Below, in pieces: positions 55,544-64,000 of a stretch of 64,000 bases of DNA (position 1 is its first letter; each line of letters begins with the position of its first letter). The notes under the pieces were generated by a model. The model did no database searches. It was not told the origin of the DNA and was given only the letters and a program-made list of their open reading frames with translations. The translations under genes were made by a program, and so were the position numbers. This DNA is from an uncultured Pseudomonadales bacterium (GTDB lineage: Bacteria; Pseudomonadota; Gammaproteobacteria; Pseudomonadales; Balneatricaceae), in NCBI GenBank assembly GCA_937773555.1, contig CALJVT010000002.1, positions 830,834-894,833 of the forward strand, read 5' to 3'.

Positions 55544-56441
55544 TATAACACCAGGCCTGTCTGACGGCCCTCGCGGTCCAAAGCCTAAAAAAGCCTTTTC
55601 ACGTGCCAATATTATCCTTTATGGCACTTTAATCATGGTTTCTATCTATTACCTTTTGCCGCTCTATGTGATGATTATGACCTCCCTAAAAGGCATGCCA
55701 GAAATCCGCATGGGCAATGTATTTGGGCCTCCCATGGAAATTACCTTTGAGCCCTGGGTTAAGGCGTGGTCACAGGCTTGCACGGGTATTAATTGTGATG
55801 GGCTATCACGTGGGTTTGGTAATTCTGTTCGCATACTAATTCCCTCTGTTCTGTTGTCCATCACCATTGCCTCAGTTAATGGTTATGCACTGTCAAATTG
55901 GAAATTTAAGGGTTCTGAAGTCTTTTTTACCATTCTAATTATTGGTGCATTTATCCCCTATCAAACAATGCTCTATCCAATTGTGATATTGCTTCGGGAG
56001 CTTGGTTTAATGGGCTCTATTGGTGGCTTGGTGCTCGTCCATACTATTTTTGGCATGCCCATACTAACACTGTTATTCCGCAACTATTTTGCTTCCATAC
56101 CTCAAGAGTTGTTTAAGGCAGCAAGAGTAGATGGTGCTGGATTCTGGCAAATTTATTTTCAGATCATGTTGCCTATGGCGTTACCCATTTTTGTGGTTGC
56201 GATTATTTTACAGGTCACTGGCATTTGGAATGACTTTCTCTTCGGGGTGATCTATACCAAACCGGCGACGTATCCGATGACCGTGCAGCTCAATAACATC
56301 GTGAACTCAGTTCAAGGGATCAAAGAATACAATGTTAATATGGCAGCAACTCTCCTGACTGGTTTGGTCCCTCTCATTATTTACTTTGCTTCTGGCAAAC
56401 TTTTTGTCCGCGGCATTGCCGCTGGCGCAGTCAAAGGCTAA
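55536..56441 (+). CDS. Sugar ABC transporter permease (MalG/UgpE type)
   Basis: The 301-residue partner permease. It has six membrane segments and the MalG-type coupling motif 'ELFKAARVDGAGFWQIYFQIMLPMALP', with the usual 'MIMTSLKGMPEI' after the first segment. The GTG start at 55536 overlaps the previous gene. The stop lies 7 bp before the ATPase ATG. Confidence 0.9.
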   Translation: MADITPGLSDGPRGPKPKKAFSRANIILYGTLIMVSIYYLLPLYVMIMTSLKGMPEIRMGNVFGPPMEITFEPWVKAWSQACTGINCDGLSRGFGNSVRILIPSVLLSITIASVNGYALSNWKFKGSEVFFTILIIGAFIPYQTMLYPIVILLRELGLMGSIGGLVLVHTIFGMPILTLLFRNYFASIPQELFKAARVDGAGFWQIYFQIMLPMALPIFVVAIILQVTGIWNDFLFGVIYTKPATYPMTVQLNNIVNSVQGIKEYNVNMAATLLTGLVPLIIYFASGKLFVRGIAAGAVKG

Positions 56442-56448
56442 CTTACCC

Positions 56449-57528
56449 ATGAAAAATTCTGTAGAAATAAAAGATCTAGATCTAAATTTTGGTGCTGTAA
56501 AGGTTCTAAAAAAACTAAACTTAAATATTGTAGAAGGCGAATTTATTGTCCTCTTGGGCTCCTCAGGATGTGGTAAATCTACACTGCTAAATTGTATTGC
56601 TGGGCTTTTGGATGTGACAGACGGCCAGATATTTATCAAAGGCGAAAACGTCACATGGGCGGAACCGTCTGATCGTGGTATCGGTATGGTTTTCCAATCA
56701 TACGCCCTATACCCGCAAATGACTGTGCGTGGGAACTTGAGCTTTGGACTCAAGAATGCCAAGGTTCCCAAACCTGAGATCGCCAAACGGGTAGCGTGGG
56801 CTGCCGAAGTCTTGCAAATTGAACAGCTGCTAGATCGAAAGCCCGGGGCATTGTCAGGTGGACAACGCCAACGAGTAGCTATTGGCCGTGCGCTGGTGCG
56901 TGACGTGGATGTGTTTTTGTTTGATGAACCACTATCTAACCTGGATGCAAAATTACGTACCGACCTGCGGGTTGAATTGAAGCGACTTCACCAAAAGCTT
57001 AAGAATACAATGATCTATGTGACCCATGATCAGGTTGAAGCAATGACGCTGGCTGACCGAATTTCAATCATGAAGGACGGCTTGATCGAACAGTTGGACA
57101 CGCCCGAAGTCATTTACGCTAAACCATGCAACAAATACGTTGCAGACTTTATTGGTTCGCCAGCAATGAATCTCTTCACAGGCCAGTTAAGTGGCACAGA
57201 ATTTTCTTGTGACGGGTTCGAGGTTGATGTCACAGGCTACGAATTTGATACTAATGGCCAGCATGATGGCCCAGCATGGCTTGGCATTCGGCCTGAACAC
57301 ATCATTACCGGTGATGCTGCGCAGAGTGCATCCTATAATGGCAACGCCGAGATCGATATTGTCGAGCCTATGGGCTCTGACACCTTAGTTTGGGTTAACT
57401 TTGCTGGTCAGTCTGTGCGCGTGCGCACTGAAGGCTTAGCTGGCCTGAAGCCTGGTGACACCCTCAAAATTGGTTTTGATGCGGCGCGGATGCACCTATT
57501 TGATGTTGAATCTGAAGTTCGCCTTTAA
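56449..57528 (+). CDS. Sugar ABC transporter ATP-binding protein (UgpC/MalK type)
   Basis: The 359-residue ATPase has Walker A GSSGCGKST (~37-45), Q-loop 'GMVFQSYALYPQMTV', signature 'LSGGQRQRVAIGRAL', Walker B 'VFLFDEPLSNLDAKL' and switch His in 'YVTHDQVEAMTLADRI'. The C-terminal OB/TOBE domain (~240-355) is present, so it may be regulated as MalK-type proteins are. The start ATG 56449 is chosen because the upstream extension lies inside the permease gene. Confidence 0.92.
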   Translation: MKNSVEIKDLDLNFGAVKVLKKLNLNIVEGEFIVLLGSSGCGKSTLLNCIAGLLDVTDGQIFIKGENVTWAEPSDRGIGMVFQSYALYPQMTVRGNLSFGLKNAKVPKPEIAKRVAWAAEVLQIEQLLDRKPGALSGGQRQRVAIGRALVRDVDVFLFDEPLSNLDAKLRTDLRVELKRLHQKLKNTMIYVTHDQVEAMTLADRISIMKDGLIEQLDTPEVIYAKPCNKYVADFIGSPAMNLFTGQLSGTEFSCDGFEVDVTGYEFDTNGQHDGPAWLGIRPEHIITGDAAQSASYNGNAEIDIVEPMGSDTLVWVNFAGQSVRVRTEGLAGLKPGDTLKIGFDAARMHLFDVESEVRL

Positions 57529-57548
57529 TTTAACTGGAAAGAAAAATA

Positions 57549-58313
57549 ATGACTTTATCTATTCAACTATATTCGATGCGTGACTATGGGGATCAAATTG
57601 CCTTACTGGATAAATTATCTGCTATTGGCATTACGAACATCGAAGGTTATGGCGGGGTTTATGGTGATCCGAAGGCCTACCGTGCTGCGATGGATGCCAA
57701 TGGCATTTCTATGCCCTCTGGGCATATGGGGTTGAATGACATTGAAGACAACTTTGAAACCACACTGAGCATCGCTAAAACCTTGGGAATCGTTTGTATC
57801 TTTGCGCCTTACCTGGAGGAACAGGACCGTCCTGATAACACTATTGGGTATACTAAGTTGGCACACCGTTTAAATGCAGCCGCAAAACGATACGCCGAAC
57901 ATGGAATCTTATTTGGCTGGCACAACCACGATTTTGAATTTGTGACCCTCGCCGATGGAGGTGTTCCAATGGACATTCTATTAGAGGAAGCCCCTGATAT
58001 TATGTGGGAGGCTGATCTGGCCTGGATTGTGCGAGGCAAGAGTGACCCGTTTGACTATATTCAACGCTATGGTAATCGATTGTGTGCAATTCACGTGAAA
58101 GATATCGCCAAAGATGGCACTAACTTAGACGAGGATGGCTGGGCTGATCTTGGTGCAGGCGTCTTAGATTGGGCAACACTTTTGCAGGCTTGTCGCACTC
58201 AATCCTTGGGCCTAATTTATGCCCTGGAGCATGATAAACCTAGCGATCCAGTTGGCTATGCTACCCGATCAGCGGCAGCCTTTCAGAACCTGTGGGAGAA
58301 CACGCATGACTAA
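57549..58313 (+). CDS. Sugar phosphate isomerase/epimerase-family TIM-barrel protein (xylose isomerase-like)
   Basis: Metal-dependent TIM barrel of 254 residues. Likely metal ligands are visible in 'HGILFGWHNHDFEF', 'IMWEADLAWIV', 'CAIHVKDIA' and the Glu of 'IYALEHDKPSD'. Members of this family act as epimerases, isomerases, beta-eliminases or hydratases on keto sugars. With two Gfo/Idh enzymes next door, an elimination or hydration step on a 3-keto sugar is plausible. GGAAAG precedes the ATG, and the end overlaps the following oxidoreductase by 8 bp. Confidence 0.85.
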   Translation: MTLSIQLYSMRDYGDQIALLDKLSAIGITNIEGYGGVYGDPKAYRAAMDANGISMPSGHMGLNDIEDNFETTLSIAKTLGIVCIFAPYLEEQDRPDNTIGYTKLAHRLNAAAKRYAEHGILFGWHNHDFEFVTLADGGVPMDILLEEAPDIMWEADLAWIVRGKSDPFDYIQRYGNRLCAIHVKDIAKDGTNLDEDGWADLGAGVLDWATLLQACRTQSLGLIYALEHDKPSDPVGYATRSAAAFQNLWENTHD

Positions 58314-59427
58314 ACCACTGGGTGTTGGCATTATTGGGTGTGGGAATATTTCGGCTGCGTATTTACAGTTAGCGCCGATGTTCAAGGGCTACGAAATTCT
58401 TTCTGTGGCGGATATCAACATGGAGAATGCAACCGCGCGTGCCGATGAATTTGGTGTGCGGGCTGAGACAGTAGACGAGCTGCTGTCAGCGAATGATGTT
58501 GATCTGGTGATTAATTTGACGATCCCTGCAGCGCATGTAGAAGTCTCCCGTGCAATTCTTAAGGCGGGTAAGCATGTTTATTCTGAAAAGCCATTTGTAC
58601 TTAGCCTCGCTGAAGCACAAGAGTTAGGAGCGGTTGCGCAGGCCAACAATGTGCGGATCGGATCAGCACCTGATACCTTCATGGGGGCAAGTCACCAGCT
58701 TGCCCGTAATCTGGTTGATCGTGGTGAGATTGGTTCTGTCACCTCGGGCACTGCTGTGGTGATGTCTCCAGGGATGGAGGACTGGCACCCTAATCCAGAT
58801 TTTTTCTTCCTCAAAGGGGCTGGTCCTATCCTTGACCTTGGGCCTTATTACATCTGCAACCTAGTGCAAATTCTTGGGCCTGTAAAGAAGGTGACAAGCT
58901 TTACAGGTTCGGCGAGTGCGACGCGAACCATCGCCAATGGCCCACGCAATGGGGAGATCATTCCGGTTAAAACACCGACCACCATTCATGCGCTGTTATC
59001 CTTTGAAAATGGTGCAATTATCACACTGCTTGCCAGTTGGGATGTTTTCGCCAGCAATCACCCTATTATGGAACTTTATGGCACTGAAGGGACGATGAAT
59101 GTGCCCGATCCAAACTTTTTTGGTGGCGTCGTGACGGTAACTGAACGGGCGGGTGATGCAGTCGAAAAAACATGGGATCACCCCTTTGCCATCCCTAATT
59201 TTGAAGAAAACCAAGCCAATTACCGTGGGGCTGGTTTGGCTGATATGGCCCTATCAATCAGTGCAAATACCTCCCATCGTTGTAATGAGGCCTTTGCAAC
59301 CCATGTTGTTGAGGTGATGACGGCTGTTTTAGAAGCTGGCGAAACTGGTGAAGTAATGACAATGACAACAACCTGCGAGCGCCCCGATGCCTTGGTCCCA
59401 GATCAAGCACGAGCCTTGCTAGTGTGA
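58306..59427 (+). CDS. Gfo/Idh/MocA-family oxidoreductase (first copy)
   Basis: NAD(P)-dependent sugar dehydrogenase-type protein, 373 residues. The Rossmann part has 'VGIIGCGNISAAYLQLAP' and the catalytic Lys in 'YSEKPFVLS'; the C-terminal domain has 'GAGPILDLGPYYICNLV', where the usual GTH His is replaced (DLGPYY). The ATG 58306 is inside the end of the upstream gene, implying coupling. It probably oxidises or reduces a sugar or keto sugar together with the second copy at 60506. Confidence 0.87.
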   Translation: MTKPLGVGIIGCGNISAAYLQLAPMFKGYEILSVADINMENATARADEFGVRAETVDELLSANDVDLVINLTIPAAHVEVSRAILKAGKHVYSEKPFVLSLAEAQELGAVAQANNVRIGSAPDTFMGASHQLARNLVDRGEIGSVTSGTAVVMSPGMEDWHPNPDFFFLKGAGPILDLGPYYICNLVQILGPVKKVTSFTGSASATRTIANGPRNGEIIPVKTPTTIHALLSFENGAIITLLASWDVFASNHPIMELYGTEGTMNVPDPNFFGGVVTVTERAGDAVEKTWDHPFAIPNFEENQANYRGAGLADMALSISANTSHRCNEAFATHVVEVMTAVLEAGETGEVMTMTTTCERPDALVPDQARALLV

Positions 59428-59448
59428 TCGATATAGATGGAGAATAAA

Positions 59449-60504
59449 ATGACCAATTTAATTAAAGGGCCGGCACTATTTTTGGCCCAGTTTGTGAGTG
59501 ATGAAGCGCCATTTAATTCCCTGCCGAGCATTGTGAAATGGGCAGCAGACCTGGGGTATAAGGGTGTGCAAATCCCAACCTGGGAAGCCCGTATTTTTAA
59601 TCTGGAAAAAGCAGCCAGCAGCCAAAGTTATTGTGATGAAATCTCAGCGGTTTGCGCTTCACATGGGGTAACAATCACTGAGCTTTCTGTACATTTGCAA
59701 GGCCAACTAGTGGCTGTTCACCCAGCCTATGACACTGCATTTGACGCGTTCGCGCCCCTGCATTTGCAAGGCAAACCTGATGAACGCCAGGCTTGGGCGG
59801 TGGATCAAGTAGTCAAAGCTGCCAAAGCATCACAGAACTTTGGGCTTAACGTAGCTGTGGGCTTTACCGGATCCCTAGCCTTTCCTTATATGTACCCTTG
59901 GCCACAGCGTCCTGCTGGATTGGTTGAAGAAGCGTTCAGCGAACTGGCGCGTCGGTGGAAGCCAATTTTGGATGTTTACGATGAATTAGGTATCGATTTA
60001 GCTTTCGAAATACACCCTGGTGAGGATGTTTTTGATGGCACAACGTTTGACCGCTTCCTTGGTGCCCTCGACAATCACCCGCGATGTAAGATTCTTTATG
60101 ACCCGTCACACTTTTTGTTGCAGCAGCTAGATTACCTAGCATTCATCGACATCTATCACGAGCGTATTAGTGCGTTTCACGTTAAAGACGCTGAATTTAA
60201 CCCAACCGGCCGCCAAGGTGTTTATTCTGGCTACTCTGATTGGACTGATCGAGCAGCTCGCTTTCGCTCGCTTGGCGACGGGCAGGTAAATTTTACGAGT
60301 ATCTTTTCTAAGCTCACGCAGTATGGGTTTGATGGGTGGGCTGTGCTGGAATGGGAGTGCTGTCTGAAGCATCCAGAGCAAGGTGCTGCAGAAGGTGCAC
60401 CATTTATCGCTAATCATATTATTCGCCCCACTGATAAGGCGTTTGATGATTTTGCGGGCGGAACAACAGACAAAACTGCGCTACGTAAAATGATGGGTTT
60501 CTAA
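59449..60504 (+). CDS. Sugar phosphate isomerase/epimerase-family TIM-barrel protein (longer copy)
   Basis: The 351-residue TIM barrel is only distantly like the 57549 protein. Probable metal ligands are in 'DLAFEIHPGEDVFDG', 'CKILYDPSHFLLQ', 'SAFHVKDAEFNP' and 'WAVLEWECC'. It is widely found beside Gfo/Idh dehydrogenases in sugar loci. The ATG at 59449 has GGAG at 59439-59442; the ATG at 59437 is the alternative. One base separates its stop from the next gene. Confidence 0.85.
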   Translation: MTNLIKGPALFLAQFVSDEAPFNSLPSIVKWAADLGYKGVQIPTWEARIFNLEKAASSQSYCDEISAVCASHGVTITELSVHLQGQLVAVHPAYDTAFDAFAPLHLQGKPDERQAWAVDQVVKAAKASQNFGLNVAVGFTGSLAFPYMYPWPQRPAGLVEEAFSELARRWKPILDVYDELGIDLAFEIHPGEDVFDGTTFDRFLGALDNHPRCKILYDPSHFLLQQLDYLAFIDIYHERISAFHVKDAEFNPTGRQGVYSGYSDWTDRAARFRSLGDGQVNFTSIFSKLTQYGFDGWAVLEWECCLKHPEQGAAEGAPFIANHIIRPTDKAFDDFAGGTTDKTALRKMMGF

Positions 60505-60505
60505 T

Positions 60506-61630
60506 ATGGTTCGTCTCAAGCTTGGTATGGTGGGTGGTGGTCAGGGTGCGTTTATCGGTGGAGTTCATCGTATGGCTGCAAGGCTAGACGGGTGTTATGA
60601 ACTTGTCGCAGGAGCTTTTGCATCAGACTCTTTACGCGCCCATGTCTCTGCTGCCGAACTAGGTGTCAGTGTGGACCGTTCCTATGACAATTACAGTGAC
60701 ATGGCGAAGGCGGAGTCAGCCCGACCAGATGGTATTGATGTGGTGTCCATTGTTACACCCAATCATCTGCATGGGCCTATAGCTGAGGCGTTCTTGGCTC
60801 AAAATATTCATGTTATCTGTGACAAGCCGATGACAGCCACCTTGGCGCAGGCCGAAAGCCTTATGGCTGCTGCTGCTGTGTCTGATGCATCATTCTTTTT
60901 GACCCACAACTACACGGCTTACCCAATGATTCGCCAAGCTCAGCAGATGGTGACTGAGGGTGCCCTGGGCGACATACAGATTGTTGAAGCTAATTACTTA
61001 CAAGACTGGCTAAGCGACGTTCCTAAAACTGATAACAAGCAAGCCATGTGGCGAACTGACCCGACCCAATCTGGCGGTGGCGCGATTGGAGATATTGGCA
61101 CCCACGCTTATAACCTCGTATGTTTTGTGACAGGTCTTCGCACAAAGACGCTAAATGCGACTTTGCACACTCACGTTGCAGGCCGAGCTGTAGACGATGA
61201 TGCCAGAGTTACGTTGCACTTCCATGGCGGAGCACGTGGTCATATCTGGGCCAGTCAAGTGGCTGTTGGGAACGAAAATAATCTTACCTTGGCAGTTTAT
61301 GGTACTAAAGGCTCAATCAGATGGTCTCAAGAAAACCCCAACAACCTTTGGTTCAGTAAACTAGGCGCCGCACCACAAATGTTCACCCGGGGCGGTGGTT
61401 CTTCATATCCCTCAGCGGCCGCAGTCACTCGTATTCCAGCAGGGCATCCAGAGGGTTACTTGGAGGCTTTTGCGACGCTCTATAGAGAGGCGGCAGAGGT
61501 GATTATTGCGAGCGGCAAAACGACCCAACAAAGTGCGGTTATTGGTATTGAACAGGGGTTTGAAGGTGTGCGATTTGTTGACGCTTGTCAGCGATCGTCA
61601 AAAGCACACGCAGCTTGGGTTACTCTATAG
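60506..61630 (+). CDS. Gfo/Idh/MocA-family oxidoreductase (second copy), levoglucosan dehydrogenase-like
   Basis: The 374-residue enzyme has a Rossmann motif 'LGMVGGGQGAFIGGVHR', 'VTPNHLHGPIAEAFL', the catalytic Lys of 'ICDKPMTA' and the Asp/His pair in 'GGGAIGDIGTHAYNL'. The stretch 'ANYLQDWLSDV' before it resembles the corresponding part of bacterial levoglucosan dehydrogenase. It likely oxidises the C3 hydroxyl of a glucoside or anhydrosugar with NAD, but the substrate cannot be read from sequence alone. Confidence 0.86.
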   Translation: MVRLKLGMVGGGQGAFIGGVHRMAARLDGCYELVAGAFASDSLRAHVSAAELGVSVDRSYDNYSDMAKAESARPDGIDVVSIVTPNHLHGPIAEAFLAQNIHVICDKPMTATLAQAESLMAAAAVSDASFFLTHNYTAYPMIRQAQQMVTEGALGDIQIVEANYLQDWLSDVPKTDNKQAMWRTDPTQSGGGAIGDIGTHAYNLVCFVTGLRTKTLNATLHTHVAGRAVDDDARVTLHFHGGARGHIWASQVAVGNENNLTLAVYGTKGSIRWSQENPNNLWFSKLGAAPQMFTRGGGSSYPSAAAVTRIPAGHPEGYLEAFATLYREAAEVIIASGKTTQQSAVIGIEQGFEGVRFVDACQRSSKAHAAWVTL

Positions 61631-61726
61631 TATTTTTGGCCAGTGCACCTTAAGCACCTATTTACCAAACTTGCTTAGCTATACAACAATGTGGGAATTA
61701 TTGGTAACTATAGTAGGGGGGTAATT

Positions 61727-62278
61727 ATGAGCGACCTAAATTCCAAAATACATTTTAAGTTAGCCCGCTTAGTGGTTGTGATGGGCGTTTCTGGTTGTGG
61801 TAAGTCCACAGTAGGTGCTGCGTTATCTGAGAGGATGGGTAAGCCTTTCATCGATGCTGATGACTTTCATCCACAGATTAATCTAGCCAAGATGTCATCT
61901 GGTATTCCTTTGGGCAACGACGACCGTTGGCCATGGCTGGAGCGTGTTGGCAAAGCACTGGGTGAGTATTGTCGCTTCGAAGGCATGGTAATATGCGCGT
62001 GTTCGGCGCTTCGTCGTGAGTATCGAGAGTACTTAAAAAAAGTAGCAAATGAGCCTATCTTATTTGTCTACTTAAATGGCAGTGCAGAACTAATTTCACG
62101 TCGATTGTGTGTGCGTAGTGATCATTTCATGCCTTCAGAGCTCCTGGAAAGTCAATTTGCCATACTTCAACCACCATCGATAGAAGAGAACGTATTATCT
62201 ATCGACATTGATAGGCCAGTGTCAAAAGTAATTGATCATATATACGAGCAAATATCATTTTCAAAATACACCGACTGA
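61727..62278 (+). CDS. gntK: Gluconokinase (GntK-like)
   Basis: Phosphorylates D-gluconate to 6-phosphogluconate with ATP. The 183 residues contain a P-loop GVSGCGKST (~20-28), 'FIDADDFHPQINLAKMSSGIPLGNDDRWPWL' (hallmark of gluconokinases) and 'ACSALRREYREYL'. The ATG 61727 follows an AGGGGGG stretch. As last gene of the locus it suggests the sugar is funnelled, at least partly, to 6-phosphogluconate. 96 bp separates it from the dehydrogenase, with no terminator seen. Confidence 0.9.
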   Translation: MSDLNSKIHFKLARLVVVMGVSGCGKSTVGAALSERMGKPFIDADDFHPQINLAKMSSGIPLGNDDRWPWLERVGKALGEYCRFEGMVICACSALRREYREYLKKVANEPILFVYLNGSAELISRRLCVRSDHFMPSELLESQFAILQPPSIEENVLSIDIDRPVSKVIDHIYEQISFSKYTD

Positions 62279-62642
62279 TTAATACCCCCAACGTCTTAAC
62301 TAACCAAGCATTATAACTAGTTAGCTTTCGCTCACGCTGGCCAATTGTCATAAACTTTTCTAATAGTTGCGCTTGGTTATGAAAAATTTACACAATGACC
62401 AAAGGCATAGGCACCTGGCCCATGGACAACTAGCAAAAAAACTTCCTGCAGTAGTTACGGTCTTTATAAAGTTAGTCATTTCAGCGTGGTTGCAAAAATC
62501 AGCATGAAACAGTGGCGCCGACAATACACTAAAGCAGCAAGCACTTTACAACTGCTAATGTTTTGCCAACTAGTGAGGCAAATGGCTATGGCAACTGATG
62601 TAAACGCCTATGTGCGGCTGCAACTAAGCTATTTCGCTATGC
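62279..62642. other. Region between convergent genes without a clear gene
   Basis: Contains no recognisable terminator or RNA. A rightward frame from 62486 (ATG 62504) runs to 62674 with 56-62 codons, but it has no ribosome site, no recognised family and overlaps the lipoprotein gene end. Confidence 0.4.
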
Positions 62643-63506
62643 TTAGCCACTTAAATCACGAAAGTCTGCTATAAAGCCATTTAGTTTTTTGACCATTTTA
62701 CTGCGTTGCTGGCTTGTTAATGTTTGGTTTAAATCAAACAATAACTGCATTACTAGGTGTTTATTCTTCTCAATGACGCGACGATAATTAGCTGACCTAA
62801 GTTGGTTGGGGTTGGCGAACAACACCATTAGATTTTTTTCTAGTTGCTGCTCATCGTGGCGCTGGGCTATAGCTGCCTGCATTCTAGTGCGCCATTTAAT
62901 AGCCTGAACTAATGAAAATTCTTTGGTCGGTTCCATGCGCCGCGCCCATTGTGCAATTAAGGCCTTTTGCGCCTCATTTAACTCACCAATAACGTCAGAT
63001 ACTTTTTCACTAACATAGGCTTCACGCTCTTCTAAAGTTCGTGCGCTAGTACCACTTTCAATATCCTTGGCATCATCGCCTTCTTTTTCAATTAACATGT
63101 CAAAGAAGTCGTTAATTTGTTGATCATTAAGGTTTGATATAATGTCTACGGCAGCGGGTAGGGTTTTAATAATGATGCGCTGCCAGCTATCTCTGAGGTT
63201 ATCATAGGACTTTTCCAACTGTTCAACCGTCATGCCGCTCTCTAGGCCTATAGAGAGTTTTTCTAGCTCGTCGGCGTATTGGGGCAACTCATCACTACGA
63301 TGCCAGTCAATTAGTTGGGAAATTTCATTTTTAACCTGCAAGCGCTGGTCCCGATTAAATTTTACGTAATCTTTTAACTCCCAGTACAAGCCCCAATCTA
63401 GAAAATTGTAAGCAAGTTTAATGGTGCACCCACTAGCAAACACGCTAATAACAAGCACTGCCAACAGAGCACGCAAAGCCTTGTAATTCAGCTTTAGTAT
63501 TCCCAT
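62643..63506 (-). CDS. DUF6279-type lipoprotein
   Basis: A 287-residue protein with lipoprotein signal ending in Cys27 ('VFASGC'), so likely anchored to a membrane by lipid. The body is helical and charged: 'IKLAYNFLDWGLYWELKDYVKFNRDQRLQVKNEISQLIDWHR' is the family-defining start. Function unknown; it is widespread in gammaproteobacteria. It is transcribed alone and convergent with the sugar locus. Confidence 0.82.
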   Translation of the reverse strand: MGILKLNYKALRALLAVLVISVFASGCTIKLAYNFLDWGLYWELKDYVKFNRDQRLQVKNEISQLIDWHRSDELPQYADELEKLSIGLESGMTVEQLEKSYDNLRDSWQRIIIKTLPAAVDIISNLNDQQINDFFDMLIEKEGDDAKDIESGTSARTLEEREAYVSEKVSDVIGELNEAQKALIAQWARRMEPTKEFSLVQAIKWRTRMQAAIAQRHDEQQLEKNLMVLFANPNQLRSANYRRVIEKNKHLVMQLLFDLNQTLTSQQRSKMVKKLNGFIADFRDLSG

Positions 63507-64000
63507 TGATCAAATTACCCCTTAGTTGTCATAAACTTAACTTATATATACGCTGAAGAGTTTACTTAAAGCAGGCAAAGTGGTCAAAGGAATAGTCAAA
63601 GGCTCTATACATATTGCTTGAGCCCTTGGGTCTTGAGAATCTAACTAGTCTAGCGTGCTTAATTTCGGGTGGTATACGGGATATACGCCAGGGCCGAAGG
63701 CGTTGACTATCTCGCAGTATTAAAAGGTTTCTATCCATTGGAAGGGTGGGACTGGAACAGTTCGCAAAAGCTCGTTTTGGCAAATTATTTCCTCAATTAT
63801 GTTGCAGCAGTCACTTACGTTAATCCTACTTTGAAGAAGACATACGCGCCTTTAACGTCTATCACCAAGTTGCGTAATTGACGGTATGCTTTTGCTAAAG
63901 GGAATGGTGTTAAGTAGGTTGGCCTTTATGTTCAAGTGAAGCAGAAGTATGGATTAAGCTGTATCCGAAACAATATTGATGCCATTATAGCGCCATGTCA
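63507..64000. other. Right end of window, no recognisable complete gene
   Basis: The only noteworthy frame is rightward 63669-63881 (GTG start, 70 codons; 'GVDYLAVLKGFYPLEGWDW' then 'NPTLKKTYAPLTSITKLRN'). It is preceded in frame by a stop at 63660 and has no ribosome site. It reads like a piece of a real protein but matches no family I know; it may be a gene remnant. The rest shows nothing. Confidence 0.3.

Noticed and set aside
62486-62674. Rightward 62-codon frame
   Set aside because: No ribosome site or family, and its end overlaps the convergent lipoprotein gene.
62345-63538. Thirteen-bp direct repeat TTGTCATAAACTT at 62345-62357 and 63526-63538 flanking the lipoprotein gene
   Set aside because: Half resembles a Pho box, but the second half-site is missing at both places and no target duplication or element could be seen between them.

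Overview
The window looks like chromosome of an aerobic, heterotrophic gammaproteobacterium, probably aquatic or marine. This is inferred from protein resemblance to Escherichia/Pseudomonas-type families, moderate AT richness, and many importers for small organic nitrogen and sugar compounds. No rRNA, tRNA, CRISPR array, insertion sequence or phage gene was recognised. The first gene (pstC) is cut by the left edge.

Layout. (1) 1-7250: phosphate import and phosphate sensing, pstC-pstA-pstB-phoU then phoB-phoR. (2) 7482-14120: a RutR-type TetR regulator, then a leftward operon of a BMP-family lipoprotein/periplasmic binding protein, a double ATPase, two permeases and a cytosine-deaminase homologue. 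(3) 14240-19210: a divergent catabolic cassette, leftward aldehyde dehydrogenase-GntR regulator and rightward alcohol dehydrogenase-SDR-arylmalonate decarboxylase/maleate isomerase-like protein. (4) 19650-30248: the reductive pyrimidine pathway (nitrilase-type beta-ureidopropionase, a NitT/TauT/ThiY-type ABC importer, dihydropyrimidinase, PreT, PreA and an M20 amidohydrolase). (5) 30558-33504: pntAB transhydrogenase with a strong bidirectional terminator. (6) 33613-37251: asparaginase, TauD-like dioxygenase with a tiny upstream ORF, LysR regulator, small membrane protein. (7) 37386-45089: glycine betaine-type importer, choline-kinase-like protein, FAD/GcvT demethylating oxidoreductase and a divergent DeoR regulator; the importer's ATPase gene appears reduced to its two ends. 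(8) 45303-49444: DUF1800/DUF1501 pair, an unknown exported protein and a DsrE-like protein. (9) 49468-51718: two aldo/keto reductases. (10) 52152-62278: a LacI-controlled sugar locus (glucose/mannose-type ABC importer, two TIM-barrel isomerase-like proteins, two Gfo/Idh/MocA dehydrogenases, gluconokinase). (11) 62643-64000: a DUF6279-type lipoprotein gene and a right end without a recognisable gene.

How it fits together. Regions 2 and 4 appear to form one RutR regulon: sequences matching the RutR palindrome (TTGACCAnnTGGTCAA) lie in front of the BMP importer operon, the beta-ureidopropionase/importer operon and, twice in tandem, the dihydropyrimidinase-PreTA operon. The proposed flow is import, deamination of (5-methyl)cytosine, reduction by PreTA, ring opening by dihydropyrimidinase and decarbamoylation. 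This puts a RutR-like regulator over the reductive (Pyd) pathway rather than the oxygenase-based Rut pathway. The deaminase has Cys311 where E. coli CodA has Asp314, the position that discriminates against 5-methylcytosine, so thymine may be a real intermediate.

The sugar locus has the enzyme-family composition of oxidation-elimination-hydration-reduction pathways for anhydrosugars or glycosides (levoglucosan LgdA/B1/B2/C). That substrate is an inference. Three substrate-binding-protein genes are each followed by a hairpin before the rest of their operon, a likely device for keeping binding protein in excess.
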